A stretch of 64,000 bases of DNA from Azospirillum rugosum (GCF_017876155.1 NZ_JAGINP010000021.1:109907-173906); one strand, 5' to 3'; positions 15,403 to 24,426 are shown, counted from the stretch's first letter. Numbers and translations: made by a program. Notes: generated from the letters alone by a model not told the origin.

Positions 15403-17325
15403 GTGATGGATGGAAACGGTCGGGCGGCGATGCACGCACAGGATGCCGGACAGGATGGAGCAGCCCCGCGGAACGGCTGGACGCCGTGGACCGTGGCGCT
15501 GCTCCTGTCCGCCGCGCTGACCGGGCTGCTGGCCGGCGGGGCCTGCCGCTACGCCATGACCGGCGCCGACGAGATGCTGCGGACCCGCGTCGAGAAGGGG
15601 CTGGACGACACGCTGGCCCTGATGCGGCTCTCCGGCACGGCGGGGGCGGTCGCCACCGTGGTGACGCAGTTGGAGACCACGCCGACGCTGCCGCAGCGGC
15701 AGGCCCTGCACCCGGCGCTGAACCAGCGGGTCCAGCAGCTCGGCGACGCGGTGGACTCCCTGCTGCGCGACCCCCTGCTGCTTGACCGGGACGCGGAGCG
15801 CGACCGCGTCGTCGCCCTGCGCGCCTCGGCCGCGGCGCTGCGGGCCGGGGTGGAGGATCTGAACCGCGCGGTGGACGAGCGGCTGGCCGTGGAGCACGAG
15901 CTGCGCGCCGTGCTGGAGCAGGTGGGCGCGCGCCTTGTGGACTTCATGGAGACGTTGGACAGCCTGCCGCCCGGCGGGCCGCGCCCGGCCATCGAGGAGG
16001 CCGCGCGGGCGCTCGGCACCCAGCTGCTCGACGCCGGGCTGTCCCGGGCGCCGATGCCCAAGGCCGCCACGGCGGCGCCCAGGGCCGCCTTCCGCAAGAC
16101 CGCCGACACGCTGCTGAACGCGCTGAACGCCCTGCGCATCGACCACCTCAGCCCACGCCGCGCCGAGGCGGCGCGCCGGCTGGTGGCGCTGGGCGTGGAC
16201 AGCGGCAACCTGTTCGACCTGCGCCAGGAGCAGGCGCGCCTGTCCGCCACGGCCGCCGACACCGCCGACGCCCTGCGCGCGCGGGCGGAGGAGGTCGCCG
16301 CCCAGTCCGGGCGCCTGGCCCAGGCGCTGCGCGATTCCACCCTGGCGGAGCGCGACCGGATCGCCGCCGGCCTGCCGTACGGGCCGGTCGGAACGGGGCT
16401 GGCGGCGGCGCTGGCCGTGCTGGCGGCGGGCGGCGTGCTGGGCGCCGTCGCGGCCGCCCGCGCCCGGCGTTCCCGTCCGGCGGCGGCCGAACTCCCGCCG
16501 GAGGCGCCGCCGGCCGCGGCCGCCATCCCCGCCGAGGCCGGTCCTGGTGAGGAACGCCCGCCCCTGCACATCCTGCTGGCCGAGGACGAGCCGGTGAACC
16601 AGATGGCCGCCATGGCCATCCTGCGCCGCGCCGGGCACCGGGTCACTCTGGCCAGCGACGGCCGCGCCGCTTTGGCGGCGGTCGAGCGCGGCGGTTGCGA
16701 CCTCGTGCTGATGGACCTGCGCATGCCGGAGATGGACGGCATCGAGGCGACGCGGCGCATCCTCTCCCGGTCGGAAGGCGCCGGACCGGAAAGAGGGCGA
16801 CCGCGCATCGTCATGCTGACGGCCAGCGCCGTGCCCGGCGACCGCGAGCGCGCGCTGGCCGCCGGCGCCGACGAGGTGCTGGAAAAGCCGCTGCGCTACG
16901 ACGCCCTGCGCCCGGTGCTGGACCGCCTGTTCGCCGGCACGCGGCCTCCCGCCGTTGTGGAGCCCCCGACTCCGGAGGCCGACGCCCCGGCGTTCGACGA
17001 TGCTGCGGTCCGCCAGATGCGCGAACTCTTGCCGGCCGAGCGGGTCACGGCGCTGGTCACCGGGACGGTCAACACGCTGAACCAGTATCACGCCCGGCTG
17101 GCGGAGGCCTGGGCCGCGGGAGACACCGCCACGGTCGGCGCCATGGCCCACAAGATCGCCGGCGTGTCCGGCGTCTACGGCTGCACGGCGCTGCGCGTCA
17201 CCGCCCAGGCGCTGGAGCGCGCCGTGGAAACCGGCGAGGGCGACGCCGCCGCCCTGGTCCGCCAGACCACCGCCGCGCTGGCGCCGGCCGTGGCCTTCCT
17301 GGAAGGTCAGCTGGCAGCGGTGTGA
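15403..17325 (+). CDS. Membrane-anchored receiver-HPt protein without a kinase domain
   Basis: A 640-residue protein. A membrane helix near 27-48 is followed by about 280 residues of helical periplasmic sensor-like sequence with heptad character (DLNRAVDERLAVEHELRAVLEQVGA), then a second helix near 335-358 (GTGLAAALAVLAAGGVLGAVAA). A receiver starts near 387 with LLAEDEPVN and Asp438 in LVLMDLRMPEMDG. A C-terminal HPt domain carries His583 in AHKIAGVSGVYG. The layout is that of a TorS-like hybrid kinase from which HisKA and HATPase are missing. It may be a phosphorelay intermediate for kinases upstream. The first of two close ATGs is used; MHAQDAGQD at 15430 is an alternative start. Confidence 0.88.
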   Translation: MMDGNGRAAMHAQDAGQDGAAPRNGWTPWTVALLLSAALTGLLAGGACRYAMTGADEMLRTRVEKGLDDTLALMRLSGTAGAVATVVTQLETTPTLPQRQALHPALNQRVQQLGDAVDSLLRDPLLLDRDAERDRVVALRASAAALRAGVEDLNRAVDERLAVEHELRAVLEQVGARLVDFMETLDSLPPGGPRPAIEEAARALGTQLLDAGLSRAPMPKAATAAPRAAFRKTADTLLNALNALRIDHLSPRRAEAARRLVALGVDSGNLFDLRQEQARLSATAADTADALRARAEEVAAQSGRLAQALRDSTLAERDRIAAGLPYGPVGTGLAAALAVLAAGGVLGAVAAARARRSRPAAAELPPEAPPAAAAIPAEAGPGEERPPLHILLAEDEPVNQMAAMAILRRAGHRVTLASDGRAALAAVERGGCDLVLMDLRMPEMDGIEATRRILSRSEGAGPERGRPRIVMLTASAVPGDRERALAAGADEVLEKPLRYDALRPVLDRLFAGTRPPAVVEPPTPEADAPAFDDAAVRQMRELLPAERVTALVTGTVNTLNQYHARLAEAWAAGDTATVGAMAHKIAGVSGVYGCTALRVTAQALERAVETGEGDAAALVRQTTAALAPAVAFLEGQLAAV

Positions 17326-17350
17326 GGGGATGGGTGGCTGAACACCGTTG

Positions 17351-17513
17351 CGGGCAACAAAAACTTCACGGATTACACGGATTTGAACACGGATTTCTTT
17401 ATCAATGCTCGCCGAGTTGCCGCTGCACGATCAGCGGCAACTCGGCAATCTCAATAAAAAATCCGTGCAATCCGTGCCTAAATCAGCGAAATCCGTGAAA
17501 CCCCTGTTGCCCG
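17351..17513. repeat. Large nested palindrome, CACGGATTACACGGATTT family, with a perfect inner hairpin
   Basis: The outer arms begin CGGGCAACA at 17351 and end TGTTGCCCG at 17513; between them are direct ACGGAT words on one side and ATCCGTG words on the other. In the middle, 17411-17425 and 17432-17446 form a perfect 15-bp stem around a 6-nt loop. The element lies between the convergent receiver-HPt and GNAT genes. Confidence 0.9.
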
Positions 17514-17526
17514 CGAGAATCCGACA

Positions 17527-18090
17527 CTACCGCACCGCCACCGGCTGCACCGGACCGGCGCCCGTGGGGACGTCGGCGCGCCCGGCGCCAAGCTCCTTCT
17601 GCATCATGACGAGGTCGAGCCAGCGGCCGAACTTCAGCCCCACCGCCTCGACCACGCCGCAGGTGCGGAAGCCCAGCGCCGTGTGCAGCCCGATGGAGCC
17701 GGCGTTCTCCGTCCCGCCGACCAGAGCCACCATCTGGCGGTAGCCAAGCTCGGTGCAGCGGTCGACCAGCGCCTGGAGCACCGCGCGCCCGACGCCCTGC
17801 CCGCGCGCCGCGTCATCCACATAGACGGAGTCCTGGATCGTGAAGCGGTAGGCGGAGCGCACGTGGTAGGCGCTGCCGTAGGCGTAGCCCAGCACCGCCC
17901 CGTCCCGCCCCGCCACAAGCCAGGGCAGCCCGGCGCCGGTGATGGCGCGGAAGCGCGTCTCCATCTCCGCCGCGTCCGGGGGAACCTCCTCGAAGGTGCC
18001 GACGCCGTGCAGGACATGGTGGGCGTAGATGCGCTGGAAGGCGGGAACGTCCTCGACACGGGCGTCGCGGAGGGTGAGCGGGCTCGTCAT
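17527..18090 (-). CDS. GNAT N-acetyltransferase, phosphinothricin/methionine sulfoximine type
   Basis: A 187-residue GNAT enzyme. The N-terminal RDARVEDVPAFQRIYAHHV and GTFEEVPPDAAEM, central YRFTIQDSVYV, acetyl-CoA loop RGQGVGRAVL, and GLKFGRWLDLVMMQKELG are characteristic of the Pat/Bar/MddA branch that acetylates phosphinothricin-like amino acids or methionine sulfone and sulfoximine. The final 20 residues are a Pro/Ala-rich tail beyond the usual family end. ATG at 18090. The natural substrate cannot be decided from sequence; detoxification of amino-acid analogues is the family role. It is divergent from the 4Fe-4S protein gene 166 bp away. Confidence 0.88.
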   Translation of the reverse strand: MTSPLTLRDARVEDVPAFQRIYAHHVLHGVGTFEEVPPDAAEMETRFRAITGAGLPWLVAGRDGAVLGYAYGSAYHVRSAYRFTIQDSVYVDDAARGQGVGRAVLQALVDRCTELGYRQMVALVGGTENAGSIGLHTALGFRTCGVVEAVGLKFGRWLDLVMMQKELGAGRADVPTGAGPVQPVAVR

Positions 18091-18256
18091 GGCCGGGTGA
18101 GCATCCCATTGGAAGGATTCGAGGGCCGGCATCCTGCGCCGAAAATTTTCGGGTCGCAACGGCGGCCCCGTATCGATATGTACGGATGAGGAACGCGCGG
18201 GGCGCATGGCGGGTCGCGCCATCCGCGCTTGGGCCAGGGACACAGGAAGCAGTGCG

Positions 18257-20320
18257 ATGAAGATCAACGGTCGGACGGTGATGGTGTGCGACTGCACCCA
18301 CACGATGGCGCTCGACGGCAAGGTGCTGGCCAAGGCTTGCGGGACCGCAGCGGCCGCTGAGGGCGAACTGGCCGTCGCCACGCAGCTCTGCCGCTCGCAG
18401 CTCGACCGGTTCGAAGCGCGCCTCAAGGAATCCGGCCCGCTGCTGGTCGCCTGCACGCAGGAGGCGCCGCTGTTCGCGGAGATCGCCGGGGAGGACAACC
18501 CGGACGCCGCCATCGCCTTCACCAACATCCGCGAGCGCGCGGGCTGGTCGGACGAGGGCGCGCAGGCGCTGCCCAAGATCGCCGCGCTGCTGGCGGAGGC
18601 CGCGCTGGACATCCCGCCGACCGGCACCATCACGCTGACCTCGGAAGGCACCTGTCTCGTCTACGGCACCGACGAACGCGCCATCGAGGCGGCGCGGCGC
18701 CTGTCCGGCAGCCTGGACGTCACCGTCCTGCTGAAAAACCCCAAGGACGTGGCGCCGCCGCGCGTCATGGACGTGCCGGTCTTCAAGGGCACCATCCGCG
18801 CCGCCAAGGGCTGGCTCGGCAACTTCGAGATCGTCGTGGACGACTACGCGCCGGCCATCCCGGCCTCCCGCGCGGCGCTGGCCTTCGACCCGGCGCGGCA
18901 GGGGGCCGCGTCGCGCTGCGACGTCATCGTCGACCTGACCGGCGGCACGCCGCTGTTCCCCGCCCACGGCAAGCGCGACGGCTACCTGCGCCCCGACCCG
19001 GACAGCCCGGCCGCGGTGGCCGACGCTCTGTTCAAGGCCGCCGACCTTGTCGGCGAGTTCGAGAAGCCGCGCTACGTCGACTTCAAGGCCGACCTCTGCG
19101 CCCATTCGCGCAGCCGCAAGACCGGCTGCACCCGCTGCCTGGACGTCTGCCCGACCGGCGCCATCATGCCGAACGGCGACCACGTCGCCATCGACCCGCA
19201 CATCTGCGCCGGCTGCGGGTCCTGCGCCGCGGTTTGCCCGACCGGGGCCAGCACCTACGCCCTGCCGCCGCAGCAGACGGTGTACGAGCGGCTGCGCACG
19301 CTGCTGTCGTCCTACGCCAAGGCCGGCGGAACCGATCCGGTGCTTCTGGTCCACGACCCGCGGCACGGCGACGAGATGATCTCCCTGATGGCGCGGCACG
19401 GGCGCGGCCTGCCGGCGCGCGTGCTGCCCTTCGCGGTCAACGAGGTGACCCAGCTGGGCTTCGACGCCTTCGCGGCGGCGCTGGCCTATGGCGCCGCGCA
19501 GGTGCGCGTGCTGGTCGGGCCGGGGAACGCGGGGGAGACGGCGGGGCTCGCCAGCCAGATCGGGCTGGCCGAAACGGCCATGGCCGGGCTCGGCTACGGG
19601 TCGGGGCGCGTGTCGATCATCGACGCGCGGGACCCCGACGCGGTGGAGGCGGAGCTGTGGGGGATGCCGCGCACGCCCGGTGCTGCGCCCGGCACCTTCC
19701 TCCCCATGGGCGGCAAGCGCACCGTCACCATGCTGGCGCTGCGCCATCTGCACAAGGTGGCGCCGGAGCCGGTGGAGGTGCTGCCGCTCGTCCCCGGCGC
19801 GCCCTTCGGCCGCGTCCAGGTGATGGTGGAGGGCTGCACGCTGTGCCTCGCCTGCGTCGGCGCCTGCCCGACCGGCGCGCTGCTCGACAACGCTGAAAAG
19901 CCGATGCTGTCCTTCTCCCAGGACGCCTGCGTGCAGTGCGGCCTGTGCAAGAACACCTGCCCGGAGAAGGTCATCACGCTGGTGCCGGAGATCGACTTCC
20001 GCGACAGCGCCCGCGGCGCCAAGGTGATCAAGGAGGAGGAGCCCTTCTGCTGCGTGAAGTGCGGCAAGCCCTTCGCCACCAAGTCGTCCATCGACAAGAT
20101 CGTGGCGGCGCTGGCCGGCAAGCACGCGATGTTCGCCACGCCGGAGGCGGCCAACCGCATGCGCATGTGCGGCGACTGCCGCGTCATCGACCAGTTCGAG
20201 CAGGGCGACGCCCCCTTCGCCATGGGCGGCCCGCGCGGGCCGCGCACGACCGAGGATTACCTGCGCGAACGCGAACTGGCGCGCGGCACCGACACGGAGG
20301 AGCCGGGCAGCGTCCATTGA
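18257..20320 (+). CDS. Large cytosolic 4Fe-4S protein with two ferredoxin modules
   Basis: A 687-residue protein. The N-terminal half (1-275) has few Cys apart from MVCDCTHTMALDG and CLVYGTD. A first double-cluster ferredoxin module is at about 281-335 (CTRCLDVCPTGAI and CAGCGSCAAVCPTGA), a second at about 526-575 (CTLCLACVGACPTGA and CVQCGLCKNTCPEKV). A C-terminal Cys region follows (CCVKCGKPF, CGDCRVI). It probably shuttles electrons to or from a molybdoenzyme such as formate dehydrogenase; homologues are usually annotated only as 4Fe-4S proteins, so this is inference supported by moaA 201 bp downstream. ATG at 18257, with CAGGAAG upstream. Confidence 0.82.
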   Translation: MKINGRTVMVCDCTHTMALDGKVLAKACGTAAAAEGELAVATQLCRSQLDRFEARLKESGPLLVACTQEAPLFAEIAGEDNPDAAIAFTNIRERAGWSDEGAQALPKIAALLAEAALDIPPTGTITLTSEGTCLVYGTDERAIEAARRLSGSLDVTVLLKNPKDVAPPRVMDVPVFKGTIRAAKGWLGNFEIVVDDYAPAIPASRAALAFDPARQGAASRCDVIVDLTGGTPLFPAHGKRDGYLRPDPDSPAAVADALFKAADLVGEFEKPRYVDFKADLCAHSRSRKTGCTRCLDVCPTGAIMPNGDHVAIDPHICAGCGSCAAVCPTGASTYALPPQQTVYERLRTLLSSYAKAGGTDPVLLVHDPRHGDEMISLMARHGRGLPARVLPFAVNEVTQLGFDAFAAALAYGAAQVRVLVGPGNAGETAGLASQIGLAETAMAGLGYGSGRVSIIDARDPDAVEAELWGMPRTPGAAPGTFLPMGGKRTVTMLALRHLHKVAPEPVEVLPLVPGAPFGRVQVMVEGCTLCLACVGACPTGALLDNAEKPMLSFSQDACVQCGLCKNTCPEKVITLVPEIDFRDSARGAKVIKEEEPFCCVKCGKPFATKSSIDKIVAALAGKHAMFATPEAANRMRMCGDCRVIDQFEQGDAPFAMGGPRGPRTTEDYLRERELARGTDTEEPGSVH

Positions 20321-20521
20321 CCGCACCACCGACAGGGCGGGCCTTGATCGCCGTCAAGGTCCAGCCCGGCCGGGCGTGGTCTCTTGCCACCGTCTTTCCA
20401 AGGGGCGAAAATCAGATACGAACGTCCTATATGGGGAGGCTGGGTTTGGCGTCATAATCGCCAGACCGATTTCCGAATTGCCCGTCGCTGTAGTCCCGGA
20501 TCCGTGGGGAGAAGCCTTCCG

Positions 20522-21547
20522 ATGACGACCCTGCCGCCGACCGCTCCCGCTCCGCTCGTCGACCCGTTCGGGCGGACTGTCAGCTATCTGCGCGTCTCCG
20601 TCACCGACCGCTGCGACCTGCGCTGCGTCTACTGCATGGCGGAGGACATGAGCTTCCTGCCGAAGGCGGAGGTTCTGACGCTGGAGGAGATCGACCGCGT
20701 CTGCTCTGCCTTCGTGAAGCTGGGCACCCGCAAGCTGCGCCTGACCGGCGGCGAGCCGCTGGTCCGCAAGGGCATCCACGAGCTGATCCACAGCCTGGGC
20801 CGCCATGTGAAGGCCGGGGATCTCGACGAGCTGACGCTGACCACCAACGGCACCATGCTGTTCAAGTACGCGGGCGACCTGATGGAGGCCGGCGTCCGGC
20901 GCATCAACGTGTCGCTGGACACGCTCGACCCGCACAAGTTCCAGGCCATCACCCGCTGGGGCCGGCTGGACAAGGTGGTTGGCGGCCTGATGGCGGCCAA
21001 GGAGGCCGGTCTCAAGGTCAAGATCAACACGGTGGCGCTGAAGGGCGTCAACGACGACGAGTTCCACCGGCTGGTCGCCTGGTGCGGGGAGCATGGCTTC
21101 GACCTGACCTTCATCGAGGTCATGCCGATGGGCGAGATCGGCGACTCGGCGCGGCTCGACCAGTATCTGCCGCTGTCCATGGTGCGGGCGGAATTGGACA
21201 AGCGCTGGACGCTGGAGGAGATCGACTACCGCACCGGCGGACCGGCGCGCTATGTGCGCGTGGGCGAGACCGGGTGCCGCATCGGCTTCATCACCCCGCT
21301 GACCCACAATTTCTGCGAAAGCTGCAACCGCGTGCGGCTGACCTGCACCGGCACGCTCTACATGTGCCTGGGCCAGGAGGACGCCGCCGACCTGCGCACG
21401 CCGCTGCGGATGAGCGACGACGACGACCTGCTGGTCGGCGCGGTGCGCGAGGCGATCGCCCGCAAGCCCAAGGGCCACGACTTCATCATCGACCGCCGCC
21501 ACAAGGGCCCCGCCGTCCCCCGCCACATGAGCGTGACCGGCGGCTGA
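20522..21547 (+). CDS. moaA: GTP 3',8-cyclase (molybdenum cofactor biosynthesis protein A)
   Basis: A 341-residue radical SAM enzyme that rearranges GTP to the 8-cyclo intermediate in the first step of molybdopterin synthesis, together with MoaC. The N-terminal cluster motif is in DRCDLRCVYCM (CxxxCxxC), TGGEPL binds SAM, and the C-terminal second cluster is in CESCNRVRLTCTGTLYMCLG. The family usually ends in a GG tail; here the protein ends MSVTGG, so the tail is intact. Start is the ATG at 20522 with GGGGAGAAG upstream. Its position after a multi-cluster iron-sulfur protein fits a molybdoenzyme support locus, although no moaC or other moa/moe gene lies nearby. Confidence 0.96.
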   Translation: MTTLPPTAPAPLVDPFGRTVSYLRVSVTDRCDLRCVYCMAEDMSFLPKAEVLTLEEIDRVCSAFVKLGTRKLRLTGGEPLVRKGIHELIHSLGRHVKAGDLDELTLTTNGTMLFKYAGDLMEAGVRRINVSLDTLDPHKFQAITRWGRLDKVVGGLMAAKEAGLKVKINTVALKGVNDDEFHRLVAWCGEHGFDLTFIEVMPMGEIGDSARLDQYLPLSMVRAELDKRWTLEEIDYRTGGPARYVRVGETGCRIGFITPLTHNFCESCNRVRLTCTGTLYMCLGQEDAADLRTPLRMSDDDDLLVGAVREAIARKPKGHDFIIDRRHKGPAVPRHMSVTGG

Positions 21548-21571
21548 GGTCTTTTCAGCGTTCCGGTGCCG

Positions 21572-21985
21572 TCATTCCAGGGGGTGGACGTAGGGGGCGT
21601 AGCGCGTCCCCGCCACCCGGGACACCAGCCGCCGGTCGGCCGTGATCAACGTCAGGGACCGCTGTTCGGCAAGAGCGACATAGAAGGCATCATAGACCGG
21701 GTGCCCCAGATCCAGCGCGATCTCCACCGCCCGCGGAGCAAGGGCTTGGCTCGGGATCAACTCGGCGAAGAAGGTGCGGAGCCGCTTGGCGACGTCGATG
21801 GCCTGATCGGGCGTTGCTTGCCCCAGCCGGACTTTCTTCCAGGCAACATTGCACGCTTCCGAAACGAGAAGGTCGGGTGCGTACAGGAAAGACGACGTCC
21901 GCAGCAGGTCGAGCGCCGCCTCGCGCCCTTCCTCTGGAAAGAACCAACGGACCGCGACGCTGGCGTCGAGAACGCGCGCGCTCAC
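21572..21985 (-). CDS. vapC: VapC-type PIN-domain ribonuclease toxin
   Basis: A 137-residue PIN protein. Acidic residues sit where the magnesium site is expected: Asp in RVLDASVAVRWF, Glu in LLVSEACNVAWK, Asp in VYDAFYVALAEQ, and Asp in LITADRRL. VapC toxins cut tRNA or rRNA. It starts at a GTG (21985) that overlaps the antitoxin stop by 4 bases (GTGA), the usual coupling in these modules. The toxin ends 25 bp from the end of moaA, which is convergent. Confidence 0.9.
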   Translation of the reverse strand: MSARVLDASVAVRWFFPEEGREAALDLLRTSSFLYAPDLLVSEACNVAWKKVRLGQATPDQAIDVAKRLRTFFAELIPSQALAPRAVEIALDLGHPVYDAFYVALAEQRSLTLITADRRLVSRVAGTRYAPYVHPLE

Positions 21986-22212
21986 CGGTCACGGTCTTCG
22001 CGCAGCAGGTCGACGCTGTCGGTCTGCGGGACCGGGGGCGTTCGGGCACAGATCTCGTCCGCGATGGCGAGCTTTTCCGCCGCGGTCAGGCGGGCCGCTT
22101 CGGCGGCAATGTCCTGCAACTCCTGCTCAAGCGATCGCCCGCGGATGCTGGCCTTCAACCGCAGCAATTCCACGATCTCGTCGTCGAGCTTCAATGTGAC
22201 GATCCGCCCCAT
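21982..22212 (-). CDS. Ribbon-helix-helix antitoxin, VapB/FitA-like
   Basis: A 76-residue protein with an N-terminal RHH-type segment (GRIVTLKLDDEIVELLRLKA, about 2-21), then RGRSLEQELQDIAAEAAR resembling FitA antitoxins, and an acidic C-terminal tail to bind the toxin. The ATG at 22212 has GGGGAG upstream; the longer open frame to 22263 is not needed. A short inverted repeat CTGT-N4-ACAG at 22229-22240 just upstream could be part of an autoregulatory operator. Confidence 0.85.
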   Translation of the reverse strand: MGRIVTLKLDDEIVELLRLKASIRGRSLEQELQDIAAEAARLTAAEKLAIADEICARTPPVPQTDSVDLLREDRDR

Positions 22213-22347
22213 GATCACTCCCCTGCGACTGTACGAACAGGTTAGGCCGGGAGGCTGTTCCATGCAATCTCCTCCCCCCTATGACCCTGCCGGGCTTCTT
22301 CGGCCCCCGGTCCTGCGCTATGGTCGGTGCGCCATGACCGAGGCCCC

Positions 22348-23199
22348 ATGACCGAGACCGCCGCCAACACGCCCGCCGATCCGCTTGCGGATCCGCTGAC
22401 CCAGCTTCCGCCCCGCATGCCGGACGACATGCGGATCGCCTTCTGCTGCGCCAACACCGAGGAGGCGCGGCGGGCGCGGACACGGCTGGTCCACCGCTAC
22501 GGCAACGTGCCGCTGGAGGATGCGGACATCATCGTGGCGCTGGGCGGCGACGGCTTCCTGCTGGAAACGCTGCACCGCGCGCTCAGCCTCGACGGGCAGA
22601 ACCCGCCGCCGGTCTACGGCATGAACCGCGGGTCCGTCGGCTTCCTGCTGAACGTCTTCCGCGAGGAGGACCTGCCGGAGCGGCTGGCGAGCGCGCAGCG
22701 CGTGACCCTCCACCCCCTGCGCATGAAGGCGACCTGCGTCAACAACAAGCAGGTGGAGGCGCTGGCGATCAACGAGGTGTCCCTGCTGCGCGAGACGCGG
22801 CAGGCCGCCAAGCTGCGCATCACCGTGGACGGGGTCGTCCGCCTGCCGGAGCTGATCTGCGACGGCGTGCTGGTCGCCACGCCGGCCGGCAGCACGGCCT
22901 ACAACCTGTCGGCCCACGGGCCGATCATTCCGCTGGGCGCCGGCGTGCTGGCCCTGACCCCGATCAGCGCCTTCCGCCCGCGGCGCTGGCGCGGCGCGCT
23001 GCTGCCGCACGCCGCGAAGATCACCTTCGACATCTTGGAGGAGGTCAAGCGCCCGGTCAGCGCGGTCGCCGACTCGACCGAAATGCGCGACGCCATCCGC
23101 GTGGACGTGGAGGAGGCGCGCGACGTCTCCCTGACCCTGCTGTTCGACCCGGAGCTGAACTTCGAGGAACGCATCCTCAAGGAGCAGTTCACGCCGTAG
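22348..23199 (+). CDS. nadK: NAD kinase
   Basis: A 283-residue cytosolic enzyme that phosphorylates NAD to NADP. The diagnostic GGDG is in IIVALGGDGFLLETLH (about 55-70), followed by YGMNRGSVGFLLN, NEVSLLRETRQAAKL (the NE/D substrate motif) and GVLVATPAGSTAYNLSAHGPI. Length and motifs are normal for alphaproteobacterial NAD kinases. The ATG at 22348 follows a GAGGCCCC spacer; another ATG at 22334 is out of frame. Upstream neighbours are a toxin-antitoxin module on the other strand, so it probably has its own promoter in 22213-22340. Confidence 0.95.
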   Translation: MTETAANTPADPLADPLTQLPPRMPDDMRIAFCCANTEEARRARTRLVHRYGNVPLEDADIIVALGGDGFLLETLHRALSLDGQNPPPVYGMNRGSVGFLLNVFREEDLPERLASAQRVTLHPLRMKATCVNNKQVEALAINEVSLLRETRQAAKLRITVDGVVRLPELICDGVLVATPAGSTAYNLSAHGPIIPLGAGVLALTPISAFRPRRWRGALLPHAAKITFDILEEVKRPVSAVADSTEMRDAIRVDVEEARDVSLTLLFDPELNFEERILKEQFTP

Positions 23200-23217
23200 G
23201 GTGCGGGGGTGGCGTTT

Positions 23218-23275
23218 GTTGGGTTGCGCTGCGCTCCACCCAACCTACGAGACGAAGCCGCAACCCAACACAAAC
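23218..23275. repeat. GTAGGTTGGG-family half element (copy 3) with an inverted neighbour
   Basis: TGTTGGGTTGCGCTGCGCT through CCCAACCTAC at 23218-23248 is one arm of the family seen at 2276, 7257 and 51558; the left arm is reduced to GTAGGGTG at 23197. A few bases on, CGCAACCCAACA (to 23275) is inverted relative to the start, so a different hairpin can form. It lies between the convergent nadK and amidohydrolase genes. Confidence 0.75.
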
Positions 23276-23281
23276 GAGCCG

Positions 23282-24148
23282 TCACTCCGCGGCGCGGCGG
23301 GCGGTGCGGGATTCGGCGTGGGCGCAGATGCGGCTGATCAGCGTGTTGAGGTCGGCCTGGAGGCGGGCGAAGCCGTCGTGCCGCTCCAGCGTCTCCTCGT
23401 TCATGTAGAGGCGCCGGTTGATCTCCAACTGGAGGGAATGGCGCCCGCGCTCCGGGTCGGAATAGCGGGCGACCAGCTCCACCCCCTTGTAGGGGTCGTT
23501 GATCGCGACCGAATAGCCGAGGCCCTTCAGAACGTCGGCGACCAGGGCCGCGAAGCCGGGCTCGCAGGTGGTGCCGTCGCGGTCGCCGACCACGAAGTCC
23601 GGCCCGCCGCCTCGGCGCATGCCCGGCGCCATGGCCGAGGGCATGGAATGGCAGTTGACGTGCCACACCGCGCCGAAGCTGGCGCACAGCCCTTCCAGGA
23701 TGGCGGCGACCTGGAAATGGTAGGGGCGGTAGTAGCGGTCGATGCGCTCCGACACCTCGGCGACCGACAGCCGGCCGTCGTAGAGCGGCAGGCCGGGCCG
23801 GCAGAGCGTGCGGATCAGCCCCATGCCCGCCGCACTCTTCTCCGTCGGAGCCAGCGGCTCCGGCCAGGGGCCGTCGAGCAGCGCCGGGTCGATGTCGTCG
23901 ACGGCGCGGTTGGCGTCGATGTAGGTGCGCGGGAACAGCGCGCAGAGCAGGGTCGCGCCATGCTCCGGCGCGTGGGCGAACAGCTCGTCGACGTGGGTGT
24001 CCTCCGCCTGCCGCAGAACCGGCAGCGGGCAGGTGAAGGCGAAGTCCCGCGGGTAGGCATGGCCGCTGTGGGGGGAATCGAACAGCACCGGCAGGCGCCG
24101 GCCGATCGGATCGTTGCGGACGAGCACGTCCTCGATCACGAAGCTCAT
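23282..24148 (-). CDS. N-formylglutamate amidohydrolase family protein
   Basis: A 288-residue hydrolase of the HutG/N-formylglutamate amidohydrolase family, which releases formate from N-formyl-L-glutamate in histidine breakdown. Metal-site motifs are DSPHSGHAYP (about 24-33), EDTHVDELF, and VNCHSMPSAM, plus LQLEINRRLYM near the C-terminus. ATG at 24148. No other hut genes are in view, so it could instead work on another N-formyl or N-acyl amino acid. The next gene, divergent, is a zinc deacylase of a related type, which may hint at a shared acyl-amino-acid pathway. Confidence 0.88.
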   Translation of the reverse strand: MSFVIEDVLVRNDPIGRRLPVLFDSPHSGHAYPRDFAFTCPLPVLRQAEDTHVDELFAHAPEHGATLLCALFPRTYIDANRAVDDIDPALLDGPWPEPLAPTEKSAAGMGLIRTLCRPGLPLYDGRLSVAEVSERIDRYYRPYHFQVAAILEGLCASFGAVWHVNCHSMPSAMAPGMRRGGGPDFVVGDRDGTTCEPGFAALVADVLKGLGYSVAINDPYKGVELVARYSDPERGRHSLQLEINRRLYMNEETLERHDGFARLQADLNTLISRICAHAESRTARRAAE

Positions 24149-24426
24149 GGCTGAACCCGCATGCCTGAACCCGGTGTCCCCGATGCGTTGCCGGCGCAGC
24201 GCCTCACCCGTCCGAAAGGGCCGTCCGAAAGGGCCATCCGAAAGGGGAGCATCCACGCCAGGGCGGATGGGTCGGATATAGACGAAGGCCGGGAAGGCGT
24301 CGACCAAAAACCGTCATACAGCGGCAGGAGGTTCGACACGGCCGGAACGGTGCCGGGACTGGCGCACCGCCGCGGTCTCCGCCATACTCACTGGTCGACG
24401 AACGGCGCCCGAATCGCGAGACCCGC

